Shown here in pieces: positions 9,501-14,637 of a stretch of 14,637 bases of DNA (within the stretch, counting starts at the first letter, position 1; every line of letters begins with the position of its first letter). The notes under the pieces were generated by a model. It searched no databases, was not told the origin of the DNA, and saw only the letters and a list, made by a program, of their open reading frames with translations. Origin of the DNA: Chlorobiales bacterium (GTDB lineage Bacteria; Bacteroidota; Chlorobiia; Chlorobiales; Chlorobiaceae); NCBI GenBank assembly GCA_022360355.1, contig JAKSCY010000241.1, positions 1 through 14,637 of the forward strand. Direction: 5' to 3'. The translations under genes were made by a program, and so were the position numbers.

Positions 9501-9613
9501 GGATCTTCGAGGCGGCCGAGCTTCTGATAGGAAAGTACGCCAGCGCCAACCAGAAGCGTGGTCAGCATGATCATGATCGTTCTTTTTTCCAGTGCAAAGA
9601 TTGCAGGGTTCAT
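6575..9613 (-). CDS. RND efflux pump inner-membrane subunit (AcrB-type)
   Basis: 1012-residue proton-driven RND exporter, the energised inner-membrane part of the tripartite pump. Helix 1 is at about 12-30. The first periplasmic domain contains YPGASPAEVEEEVTD (51-65), a standard RND start. Helices 2-6 cover about 335-490. Helix 4 has LALGMLVD400-N401-AIVIAD, where E. coli AcrB has two aspartates (D407, D408); here the second is asparagine. The relay lysine is present as K919 in GMLIKNAIVLIE of helix 10. A second large periplasmic domain (about 545-855) and helices 8-12 follow. The start ATG has AGGA nine bases upstream and overlaps the fusion-protein stop by ATGA. Drug (HAE-1-like) rather than heavy-metal export is favoured, but the substrate is not readable. 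Confidence 0.94.
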   Translation of the reverse strand: MNPAIFALEKRTIMIMLTTLLVGAGVLSYQKLGRLEDPGFTIKTALIVTQYPGASPAEVEEEVTDVIEEYIQSMGEVKEIYSTSEEGISYVYVDMKDHYTSDKLPQIWDELRKKVRQAESSLPQGAMKPFVNDDFGDVYGVYFAITGNGYSYADLKEYADFLKKELLLCRDVAKIDFWGTRQEIIFVETDRAKMAELGIAPDVITRTLQTQLFARQSGKVEAGNNYLRITPTGEITNDKAIASLLVGPPEKTVRLGDIARVYRGYEDPPRNGLWFNGEPGIALGISTIEGGNVISMGESVSEKLHQLESRKPEGINLHKIYYQSDLVEDSVNTFVTNLFQAVFIVVVLLMLFMGWQSGLMIGRILLLTILGTFITMALLDIDLQKMSLGALILALGMLVDNAIVIADGILVRVERGDNRKHAAVEVVKENMWPLFGATLIAILAFAAIGFAPGEVGEYCRSLFDVLALSLFISWILAVTITPLFCVWFLKIPDLHNKDPFDKPFYRQYRRILHLGITHRWNTIGITIALLVLAFIGFGTLPQAFFPDSTQPYFFVSYWKPQGTHLDKTRSDMFVAEEHIRRVDGVKNVTAFLGEGGLRFVLPYRYVTPNSSFFQLLIETDSHGSIGSISAEVDRYLKENFRDAEPYLTRITNGPPVDFKVEVRFRGPDSAVLHDLAAQAAMVMQNTPNTRDIRTDWRQQVRVVRPVYNENQGRSAGITKLDLEASLQRNFNGVTAGTVREGDELIPIVFRMPRKERATIDELKNVQVWSSGRQSFLPLGQVVSAIGTEWEWPIIQRRDRMKAVTVQCNPASGLAEPLRQSMLKEMESIEIPKGYTMEWTGEYKESNKGTEPLAQIFPICVLGMFFILVWQFNSLKKAAAIFLTVPLSLIGVTAGLLITGQAFGFMAILGFLGLSGMLIKNAIVLIEQLEIDLKNGKEPYRAVLDSAVSRLRPVVMAASTTILGMLPLITDPLYAAMATTIMGGLFAATFLTLGIVPVLYTLFYRIQPDDNYV

Positions 9614-10779
9614 AGTGCGCTTTCCTGTCCTTTACGTTGTCCGGAGTATTGTGTGTCCGGGGTTGAGGGTTTCAATGGCTCAATCTGCATTCCCTCGACA
9701 AGAAAATGGACGCCTCCGGTAACGATCAGCTCGTTTCCGTTGAGCCCCCCGTCGACGATAATTCTTCTGTCATCGTACATGTCCGCGGTGATAATCTTTT
9801 TTGGTGTTGTCACGCCCGACTCTTCATCATAGACCCAGATTACGGAGTTTCCTTCACGATCGGCCGTTACAGCATCGAGTGGCACGGTCATGACCGGCTT
9901 GCGGGCTTTCAGGTTCTGAAGAGTTATTTCAGCTGTCATACCAGGAAGAAGGCTCTGGTCTTCAGGTGCCTGCAGGGTAAAAGTTACCTCGTATGTTCTG
10001 GTTGTTTTATCTGCCTCTGTACTCCACTCTTTCAGTGTTGCTGTGAAAAAACGGCCCCTCAAAGAGGGAACCGTCAGAACAGCGTTGCTCCCTTTTTGCA
10101 GGACCAGGAACCCGATATCGTTTTCCGGGATGTTCGTGTTGATTTCAAGCGTCGAGACATCGTGCATGCGCATGACAATCTGTCCGGCACGGATCATTTC
10201 ATGATTTTCTGCCAGTTGGGCTGTGACAATTCCGTCATACGGCGCACGGAGCGATGTATCTTTCAGTTGATGTTTTGCAACGGAAAGCTGAGCCCGAATG
10301 TTTTTAACTGCAGCATTTGCAGATGATGAGTTGCTCCGGGCAAGGTCATAATCTGCCTTTGCGATGACATCTTTTTCAAAAAGCTGTTTTGCTCTCGTAA
10401 AATCCTGTGATGCCTTGTTTGCCCTTGCAAGGGCGCCGTCAAGCTCGGCTTCAAGAATTTTTATCCGGTCGCGGTAATCTCTCGGGTCAAGCTGCATAAG
10501 GAGCTCTTCCTTGAGGACACGCTCTCCCGGTTTTTTTTGTATGTCTATTAGAGGCCCATCTACCCTGAAAGAAAGGTTTGTCTCTTTACTGGCCCTTATT
10601 TCTCCAGGATAGTTGTGTACTGTTTGAGGACTTATCAACTGAGGATATGCCACCGGGACTCTGCGCTGTGTCTCGGCTTTCGGTTCAGAGGCTTTTTCTC
10701 CTGCGCTGCAACTCATGAGAGCCATGATTATGAAGGCGCCGAAGTAAAAGGCAAAAGCTTTACGAGGATTTCTTGTCAT
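9610..10779 (-). CDS. Membrane-fusion (periplasmic adaptor) lipoprotein, AcrA-type
   Basis: 389-residue adaptor bridging the RND pump and outer-membrane factor. The N-terminus has a hydrophobic stretch ending in ALMSC24, a plausible though not perfect lipobox, so the mature protein is probably anchored by a lipid on C24. Domains in order: first lipoyl half (about 57-98, NLSFRVDGPLIDIQKKPGERV), alpha-helical hairpin (100-172), second lipoyl half (173-206, LRAPYDGIV), beta-barrel (207-295) and membrane-proximal domain (296-368). It lies 10 bp after the tetR stop and overlaps the RND gene by 4 bp. The ATG at 10779 has no good Shine-Dalgarno, suggesting coupling to tetR translation. Confidence 0.93.
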   Translation of the reverse strand: MTRNPRKAFAFYFGAFIIMALMSCSAGEKASEPKAETQRRVPVAYPQLISPQTVHNYPGEIRASKETNLSFRVDGPLIDIQKKPGERVLKEELLMQLDPRDYRDRIKILEAELDGALARANKASQDFTRAKQLFEKDVIAKADYDLARSNSSSANAAVKNIRAQLSVAKHQLKDTSLRAPYDGIVTAQLAENHEMIRAGQIVMRMHDVSTLEINTNIPENDIGFLVLQKGSNAVLTVPSLRGRFFTATLKEWSTEADKTTRTYEVTFTLQAPEDQSLLPGMTAEITLQNLKARKPVMTVPLDAVTADREGNSVIWVYDEESGVTTPKKIITADMYDDRRIIVDGGLNGNELIVTGGVHFLVEGMQIEPLKPSTPDTQYSGQRKGQESAL

Positions 10780-10789
10780 GTCATAAATG

Positions 10790-11461
10790 TTATTCTGTAG
10801 GTTTGGTTCGAACTTTTTCAGAACTCAGGCCCAGAACAAGTTCCGTCTGCCGTACAATCATATCTTCCATCTTCTGCAGATATTCTGCACTGTAATGATC
10901 CGTTCCCAGATGTTTAAGACAGTATGACATGTAATCGGCGTGGGATGCGATCGGGGAAATCATCTGGGTAATGATAAGGAAGGTTTCCTGGCTGTCCAGG
11001 CTCGAATCGATGCGCTTGATCAACGATGCAACGGTATCGACGATGGGGTTGAAAATCTCTTTCACCATCATGTCCTGTAACCGGCCTTTCTGCTGCATAA
11101 GCTGATAGATAACCCTGCTGTGCCATAGGGGGTAATCCGGGTCGAACAGCAGGGTTATTTCCCTTTTTACTATTGCCCGTAGTGCCTCCGACTGGCCTGC
11201 CGGGGTATCAAGGACGTTGTAGAACGGTTCAATTGCCATGCTTACGGGATATGCACTGCATCGTTTGATGACCTCCTGCACAACAGCTTCAAACAATTGC
11301 TCCTTGCTGCCGAAATGGTAATGAATGCTGCCGATATTTTCATTTGCCCGCAAGGCAATCGCCCTTGTCGACACATTCGGAAAACCCGTTTCTGCTGCCA
11401 GTTCGCCTGCAGCATTGATGAGAGTCTGCCTTGTTTGTTCACTGCTTGCGTACTTTTTCAT
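10790..11461 (-). CDS. TetR-family repressor of the efflux operon
   Basis: 223-residue TetR-type regulator. The N-terminal helix-turn-helix domain spans about residues 8-58, with the recognition part in VSTRAIALRANENIGSIHYHF and GSKEQLF. The C-terminal domain (about 75-220) should form the ligand pocket and dimer face; its WHSRVIYQLMQQKG and ISPIASHADYM stretches resemble the CecR/DUF1956 type. The chosen start is the ATG at 11461 (MKKYASSEQTRQTLINAA), where family homology begins. A TTG at 11506 would add 15 residues unlike the family. The gene heads the operon and is transcribed with the pump it most likely represses, so ligand binding would raise both together. Its promoter contains a palindrome of the size expected for a TetR dimer. 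Confidence 0.9.
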   Translation of the reverse strand: MKKYASSEQTRQTLINAAGELAAETGFPNVSTRAIALRANENIGSIHYHFGSKEQLFEAVVQEVIKRCSAYPVSMAIEPFYNVLDTPAGQSEALRAIVKREITLLFDPDYPLWHSRVIYQLMQQKGRLQDMMVKEIFNPIVDTVASLIKRIDSSLDSQETFLIITQMISPIASHADYMSYCLKHLGTDHYSAEYLQKMEDMIVRQTELVLGLSSEKVRTKPTE

Positions 11462-11530
11462 ACTGTCTTTTTTGCTGTTCCTCGGAGAAAGCAAGGAAAG
11501 ATGCAACCGAGATTGATTTTGTTCGACAGT

Positions 11531-11559
11531 AATTTAATCAAATGATTAAAATATGTCAA
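11531..11559 (-). promoter_or_regulatory. Sigma-70 promoter of the tetR-efflux operon
   Basis: On the minus strand TTGACA (11559-11554), a perfect -35 box, is followed after exactly 17 bases by TAAATT (11536-11531), a four-of-six match to the -10 box. Transcription should start near 11524, about 60 bases before the tetR ATG. The operator palindrome fills the spacer and -10. Confidence 0.7.
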
Positions 11560-11570
11560 GTGATTAAATT
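11531..11570. promoter_or_regulatory. Probable TetR operator: nested inverted repeats of TGATTAAA
   Basis: Three copies of one half-site are seen. TTTAATCA (11533-11540) and TGATTAAA (11543-11550) form a perfect palindrome with a two-base centre. TGATTAAATT (11561-11570) repeats the second copy 18 bp on and pairs with AATTTAATCA (11531-11540) as a perfect 10-bp outer inverted repeat. The inner palindrome lies between the -35 and -10 boxes of the tetR promoter, where a bound dimer would block polymerase. Binding by this TetR protein is inferred from position. Confidence 0.65.
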
Positions 11571-11585
11571 TGGTGTGAACAAGAA

Positions 11586-11614
11586 TTGCTTACTATGCAT
11601 GATTGCGCTATATT
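11586..11614 (+). promoter_or_regulatory. Candidate promoter of the MATE gene
   Basis: TTGCTT (11586-11591, weak -35) and TATATT (11609-11614, good -10) are 17 bases apart, which puts transcription start near 11621 and leaves a leader of about 60 bases. The outer TGATTAAATT half-site ends 15 bp upstream of the -35 box. Confidence 0.5.
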
Positions 11615-11679
11615 CTGACCCGGTTGTTACCGGATAAGTAGCATCGGAAATTTGCAATACCTGCCAAGGAGAGTTGTAC

Positions 11680-13032
11680 ATGAGCAGAGATCGGTTTGCC
11701 GACATGCTGCAGGGCAATATCGGAACTGTGTTCTTTTATCACGCAATTCCGAATGTTTTGGGAATGCTTGCGATTTCTTCGTCAGGCATTGTCGATGGGA
11801 TTTTCGTGGGGAACTATGTCGGGGATAGTGCTCTTGCCTCTATAAATATCATCATGCCTGTTTTCAGCCTTCTCCTTGGTGTTGGTGTTATGTTTTCCGT
11901 TGGAGGGATGGTTCGTTGCGGGAAATATATCGGTGAATCGAAAAGGGAGGCCGCCAACGCGGTTTTTTCCAAAACCCTGATGACGGTATCTATTCTGACG
12001 CTGGTGCTCGCCGTATCGGGAATTTTGTTTATCGATCAGGTGGTTGCCATGCTTGGAGCAAATGAGATTCTTGCTCCGCTGGTCAGGGAGTATCTGTTGA
12101 TCCTGCTGTTGTTCATGTTTTTTTTCCCGGTCAGCCTGTGTCTTTCTTTTTTTGTGCGTGTCGACGGACAACCTCTTCTTGCAGCCGCAGCAATCGTGTC
12201 CGCCGCTCTGGTCAATATTTTTTTCGACTGGCTTTTTGTCGCTGAGTGGGAAATGGGATTGCAAGGCGCCGCTCTTGCGACAGGTCTTGCGCATATTACC
12301 AGTTGTCTTGTTTTGATAATCCACTTTTTCTCGAAAAAATCCGTCTTGAAATTTGCCTGGAATCAGCAGAACTGGGGTGAAATGACCAAAGTTGCCTACA
12401 ACGGTATGTCTGAATTCGCGAACCAGTTGTCGGCAGCAATTGCTATTCTTGTATTCAACTGGGTTATGATCGGGCGATTCGGTGTTGAAGGAGTTGCCGC
12501 ATTTACCATCGTGCACTATCTCTTCTTTGCCGAACAGATTATCGTTTACGGTTTTTCTGATGCGCTTCAACCGATCGTCAGTACGAACTACGGGGCGAGG
12601 AGGCCGGAGAGGATCAGGGGGTTTCTTGGTCTGGCGTCTATTTGCGTTGTTTTTGTGGGCTTTTCAATGGCTGCGATGCTCCTCCTTATTCCTGAACAAC
12701 TTGCAGGCCTGTTTCTTGATAACGGTACGGAAGCCACCTTGAGCATTACACTGGCGTTTATCTCGCTTAGCTGGCCGGCTTTTCTCTGGAACGGGTTTAA
12801 TGTTGTCTTCAGTGCCTATTTTACCGCGATTCACAAGCCGTTGCCTTCTGCCTTTGTCGCTTTTTCGAGAACGCTCGTTCTGCCGCTCTTGCTTGTGACG
12901 GTGCTGCCGGTCTTTTTCGGAGACAGCGGCATTTTTGTCTCGTTTTCCGTTGCCGAGTTTATAACCTTTCTGTTCGTGCTCATTTTCTTCTCGATGATGC
13001 GGCCTCACAAGGTTGTTCGGGAAGCATTTTAG
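11680..13032 (+). CDS. MATE-family multidrug/cation antiporter
   Basis: 450-residue inner-membrane MATE exporter, driven by Na+ or H+ gradient and usually removing cationic drugs or metabolites. Twelve hydrophobic helices are visible in two halves split near residues 225-235. The N-terminal half has the family stretch IVDGIFVGNYVGDSALASINIIMP (37-60), and the second half has the matching FGVEGVAAFTIVHYLFF and FSDALQPIVSTNYGARR segments. The start is the ATG at 11680, with AGGAG eight bases upstream; a TTG two codons earlier would be too close to that site. It is divergent from the tetR-RND operon across a 218-bp region holding both promoters, so joint control by the TetR protein is possible. 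The helix 1-2 region resembles the DinF/MepA side of the family more than NorM, with low certainty. Confidence 0.92.
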   Translation: MSRDRFADMLQGNIGTVFFYHAIPNVLGMLAISSSGIVDGIFVGNYVGDSALASINIIMPVFSLLLGVGVMFSVGGMVRCGKYIGESKREAANAVFSKTLMTVSILTLVLAVSGILFIDQVVAMLGANEILAPLVREYLLILLLFMFFFPVSLCLSFFVRVDGQPLLAAAAIVSAALVNIFFDWLFVAEWEMGLQGAALATGLAHITSCLVLIIHFFSKKSVLKFAWNQQNWGEMTKVAYNGMSEFANQLSAAIAILVFNWVMIGRFGVEGVAAFTIVHYLFFAEQIIVYGFSDALQPIVSTNYGARRPERIRGFLGLASICVVFVGFSMAAMLLLIPEQLAGLFLDNGTEATLSITLAFISLSWPAFLWNGFNVVFSAYFTAIHKPLPSAFVAFSRTLVLPLLLVTVLPVFFGDSGIFVSFSVAEFITFLFVLIFFSMMRPHKVVREAF

Positions 13033-13081
13033 GGAGCCCGGATTAATTGCGCAACAGGATTGCAATGTAATCGGGGCTCCC
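13032..13081 (+). terminator. Long hairpin after the MATE gene, likely terminator
   Basis: GGGAGCCC (13032-13039, using the last base of the stop codon) pairs with GGGCTCCC (13074-13081). After one G-G mismatch, GATTA (13041-13045) pairs with TAATC (13068-13072), then ATTGC (13046-13050) pairs with GCAAT (13062-13066) with G13067 bulged. That makes 18 pairs around an 11-base loop. Only TTT follows directly; a six-T run lies a little further, near 13092. It sits between convergent genes. Confidence 0.6.
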
Positions 13082-13112
13082 TTTGGTCAGGCTTTTTTGA
13101 TCGAGACCGTGC

Positions 13113-13472
13113 TTAAGGGCGTTCCCATATCGAACCGCCAAAGCCACCGGTTTTTTTTACCGAGTGAAACCTGTTGGGGTTATCAATTTGCAATATGAGG
13201 ATTCCTTCCTGCATGTGCATTCCTTTGGGAACATCCGCCCAGCGAAGAATGATGCTGTTACCGTCTGCATAACCTGATGCAACATTTGACCAGCTTGGGT
13301 TGTTTGCAGATTTTTCGCCATACCAGAACACTTCTTTGCCCAGTTGCCTGACATAGTATTGTCCTCCATCGTTACAATTCCATCTCCCTGTAAGGTCAGC
13401 GAATGCAACCGAAGGTATCAGAAAAAGCAATGAAAAAACAAAGAATTTCGTCCAAGATCTGGTCGATTTCAT
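13113..13472 (-). CDS. Small exported protein, unrecognised family
   Basis: 119 residues with a clear signal peptide: basic MKSTRSWTK, hydrophobic FFVFSLLFLIPSV, cut after AFA25. The mature part is about 94 residues rich in Trp, Gly and Tyr: LTGRWNCNDGGQYYVRQLG, VFWYGE, RWADVPKG and a KTGGFGGSIWER end. It reads as a compact beta-sandwich or half-barrel, reminiscent of small lipocalin-like proteins, but I cannot name a function. Only one cysteine (C33) is present, so no internal disulphide. The ATG at 13472 is fixed by AAGGAGG five bases upstream and by the signal peptide. The reading frame stays open for a further 219 bases upstream, but that part looks like a different gene's tail. It is convergent with the MATE gene. 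Confidence 0.8.
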   Translation of the reverse strand: MKSTRSWTKFFVFSLLFLIPSVAFADLTGRWNCNDGGQYYVRQLGKEVFWYGEKSANNPSWSNVASGYADGNSIILRWADVPKGMHMQEGILILQIDNPNRFHSVKKTGGFGGSIWERP

Positions 13473-13691
13473 AGCGGCCTCCTTGATTGTTTTAAAATCC
13501 TTTGAAAGGGTAAAGGGGCTGTTTGCTTTTTTTACTGCAAGGCGGGTAAAGAACGGACCTATGAGTTCAAAGAACACTGTTGTGCTGATGATGATCGAGA
13601 GGATGGTTGGGTTTTTACATAACAGTGACAAGTCAAAGATATAATTTACGAAGAGCTCGGGATTTTCAGGTGCTGTTTGTTGTTGTGATGG
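13473..13691 (-). pseudogene. Possible C-terminal remnant of a cation/proton antiporter
   Basis: The frame is open without an ATG before the small exported protein. About thirty residues coded by 13613-13524, including TILSIIISTTVFFELIGP and FFTRLAVKKA, resemble the last membrane helix and tail of Kef/CPA2-type antiporters, where a xFEIIGP-like motif is followed by a short basic tail. Upstream of it an in-frame stop lies at 13692-13694 and no further antiporter sequence is seen in any minus frame, so this would be a truncated relic. The match is from memory of the motif; it could instead be a chance hydrophobic frame. Confidence 0.35.
13626..13645 (+). promoter_or_regulatory. Palindrome next to a TATAAT box
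   Basis: TGACAAGTCA (13626-13635; TGAC/GTCA arms) is followed by a perfect -10 box, TATAAT, at 13640-13645. No good -35 lies 16-18 bp upstream; TTTACA at 13614 is 20 bp away. If used, transcription would run toward rubrerythrin with a leader of about 200 bases. Confidence 0.25.
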
Positions 13692-13856
13692 TTACCTGTA
13701 TCATGTCGGGCGACCGGATGGCTTTTCGGATTGATTATGAGGAACTCTTTTCCTCCGCCGGGGGTTTTTCGATAGGTGAAAGCAAGGCAGTACTGACACA
13801 CAATTGAGGATTTCCTGATTTTTGATAAAACCAACTACATAAGGAGAATTAACATT

Positions 13857-14357
13857 ATGCCGACAACACAGGAGAATCTGAAAAACGCATTTGCAGGGGA
13901 GAGCCAGGCGTTCCAGAAATATTCGGCTTTCGCGAAAAAAGCCGAAAAGGATGGGTTCAAGAATATTGCGAAGTTGTTCAGAACAACGGCAGAAGCAGAA
14001 CGTATCCACGCCGAGGGGCATCTGGGAGCATCGGAGGGTATACAGTCAACGGCTGATAATCTGCAGACAGCTATAGACGGCGAAACCTATGAGCATAACG
14101 AGATGTATCCGCCCATGTATGAACAGGCCGTTGCCGAGGATCACAAGGCAAAACGGATGTTCGGGTATGCGGTTGAAGCCGAAAAAGTTCACGCGGCTTT
14201 GTACAAGAAGGCGCTTGAGGCAGTGAAAAATGGCGAGGATCTTTCAGAGACCCAAATCTGGCTTTGCCCGATCTGCGGTCATATCGAGCTTGGGACACCA
14301 CCGGAAAACTGTCCGATCTGCAGTGCAAAAGCTTCGGTATACGTGCAGATCGCCTGA
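13857..14357 (+). CDS. rbr: Rubrerythrin (short, anaerobe type)
   Basis: 166-residue cytosolic non-haem iron peroxidase that reduces hydrogen peroxide with electrons passed through its rubredoxin centre, protecting anaerobes from oxygen exposure. The N-terminal ferritin-like four-helix domain (about 3-125) has the di-iron ligands E15, E48 with H51 (ExxH), E79 and E82 in YEHNEMYP, and E109 with H112 (ExxH). The C-terminal rubredoxin-like domain has C137-P-I-C140 and C152-P-I-C155, which hold one iron. It is shorter than the 191-residue Desulfovibrio protein, as in other compact rubrerythrins. AAGGAG lies ten bases before the ATG. It is a single-gene unit with a clear terminator downstream. No obvious PerR box is seen upstream. 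The symbol follows general use for the family. Confidence 0.95.
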   Translation: MPTTQENLKNAFAGESQAFQKYSAFAKKAEKDGFKNIAKLFRTTAEAERIHAEGHLGASEGIQSTADNLQTAIDGETYEHNEMYPPMYEQAVAEDHKAKRMFGYAVEAEKVHAALYKKALEAVKNGEDLSETQIWLCPICGHIELGTPPENCPICSAKASVYVQIA

Positions 14358-14484
14358 GGGACACCTCAATTTATTTATTCCGCGAGTTCAATTACTTCGT
14401 TAAACGGATAGAAAAGCGTTTCTGCGCTCCGTTCGCCTTGCACTTGAAGCGCTCATGACAATTAATAGAGGTACCCTGATGTAG
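14358..14484. other. 127-bp region between rubrerythrin and its terminator
   Basis: No gene is seen. A promoter-like pair, TTGCAC (14438-14443) and ATTAAT (14461-14466), 17 bp apart on the plus strand, could start a transcript of only about 40 bases before the terminator. It may simply be an untranslated tail of the rubrerythrin transcript. Confidence 0.3.
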
Positions 14485-14513
14485 AAAGGCCCCTTTTTCC
14501 AGGGGCCTTTTTT
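14485..14513 (+). terminator. Rho-independent terminator for rubrerythrin
   Basis: AAAGGCCCC (14485-14493) and GGGGCCTTT (14502-14510) form a perfect nine-pair stem with an eight-base loop, running into six Ts (14508-14513). It lies between convergent genes. On the minus strand only three Ts end the stem, so it is stronger for the plus-strand gene. Confidence 0.9.
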
Positions 14514-14523
14514 ATTGGGCAGG

Positions 14524-14637
14524 TCAGTTTCTTTTGAATTTGAAACCCGGTTTAAATACGCCGAGAACGACAGCTAAGACAAGAGGTATGGCATTGCTCA
14601 TGCCAACCAATGTTGCTGTGTGTTCCTTGGCTTTGTA
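14524..14637 (-). CDS. C-terminal end of an unidentified membrane protein
   Basis: The minus-strand frame open from the window edge to TGA at 14526-14524 gives 37 residues: an amphipathic start (YKAKEHTATLVGM), one hydrophobic helix (AIPLVLAVVLGVF) and a basic tail (KPGFKFKRN). This looks like the last helix and cytoplasmic tail of a membrane protein. Most of the gene is beyond the right edge, so I cannot name the family. It ends 11 bp before the shared terminator, which supports it being a true gene end. Confidence 0.55.
   Translation of the reverse strand, partial: YKAKEHTATLVGMSNAIPLVLAVVLGVFKPGFKFKRN

Noticed and set aside
11462..11506. TTG start at 11506 for the TetR regulator
   Set aside because: The extra 15 residues do not look like a TetR N-terminus, and family similarity begins at the ATG at 11461.
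11782..12570. 262-codon minus-strand frame opposite the MATE gene
   Set aside because: Its composition (many Lys, Arg, Asn, His, Gln) is what the complement of a hydrophobic membrane gene gives; no protein family is recognisable.
13607..13807. 66-codon plus-strand frame (TTG start) upstream of rubrerythrin; from an inner ATG it would give 39 residues
   Set aside because: No ribosome-binding site at any possible start and no recognisable protein. The end part (MAFRIDYEELF) is plausible in codon use, but not enough to call a gene.

Overview
The window is ordinary-looking bacterial chromosome of moderate GC with tightly packed genes. It holds twelve protein genes that I accept, two of them cut by the window ends. 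There are no rRNA, tRNA, CRISPR, transposase or phage genes. The gene set (short rubrerythrin, PPC/DUF296 protein, DUF2779 protein, alanine dehydrogenase, RND/MATE/MFS exporters) and the gene style remind me of a green sulfur bacterium (Chlorobiaceae). That placement is an impression from family resemblance, not proof; a Gram-negative cell is certain from the tripartite pump with an outer-membrane factor.

Layout. (1) 1-1017: the 3' part of an MFS exporter. (2) 1252-4343: a plus-strand pair joined by an ATGA overlap, a two-nuclease-domain DUF2779 protein and alanine dehydrogenase. (3) 4324-5108: two small minus-strand genes, a three-helix membrane protein whose end overlaps the end of ald, and a PPC/DUF296 protein. 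(4) 5227-11461: a minus-strand operon read tetR, membrane-fusion protein, RND pump, TolC-like outer-membrane factor. The genes are 10 bp apart or overlapping, so this is a complete self-regulated tripartite efflux system. (5) 11462-11679: a compact divergent control region with a well-formed promoter for tetR that contains a palindromic operator, and a separate promoter for the next gene. (6) 11680-13032: a MATE exporter on the plus strand, followed by a long hairpin. (7) 13113-13472: a small exported protein on the minus strand, preceded in frame by what looks like the tail of a cation/proton antiporter. (8) 13857-14357: rubrerythrin, then a clear intrinsic terminator shared with the tail of a minus-strand membrane-protein gene at the right edge.

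How it works together. Most of the window concerns export: three unrelated transporter classes (MFS, RND, MATE) lie within 13 kb. The TetR regulator sits at the head of the RND operon, and its probable operator lies within 25 bp of the MATE promoter, so one ligand could control both pumps. Rubrerythrin fits an anaerobe removing peroxide. The most unusual protein is the DUF2779 product. Its residues read as an iron-sulfur PD-(D/E)XK nuclease (Cas4/AddB-like cysteine layout) fused to a DEDDy 3'-5' exonuclease, and it is translationally coupled to a metabolic dehydrogenase. I did not find a clearly new multi-gene system.
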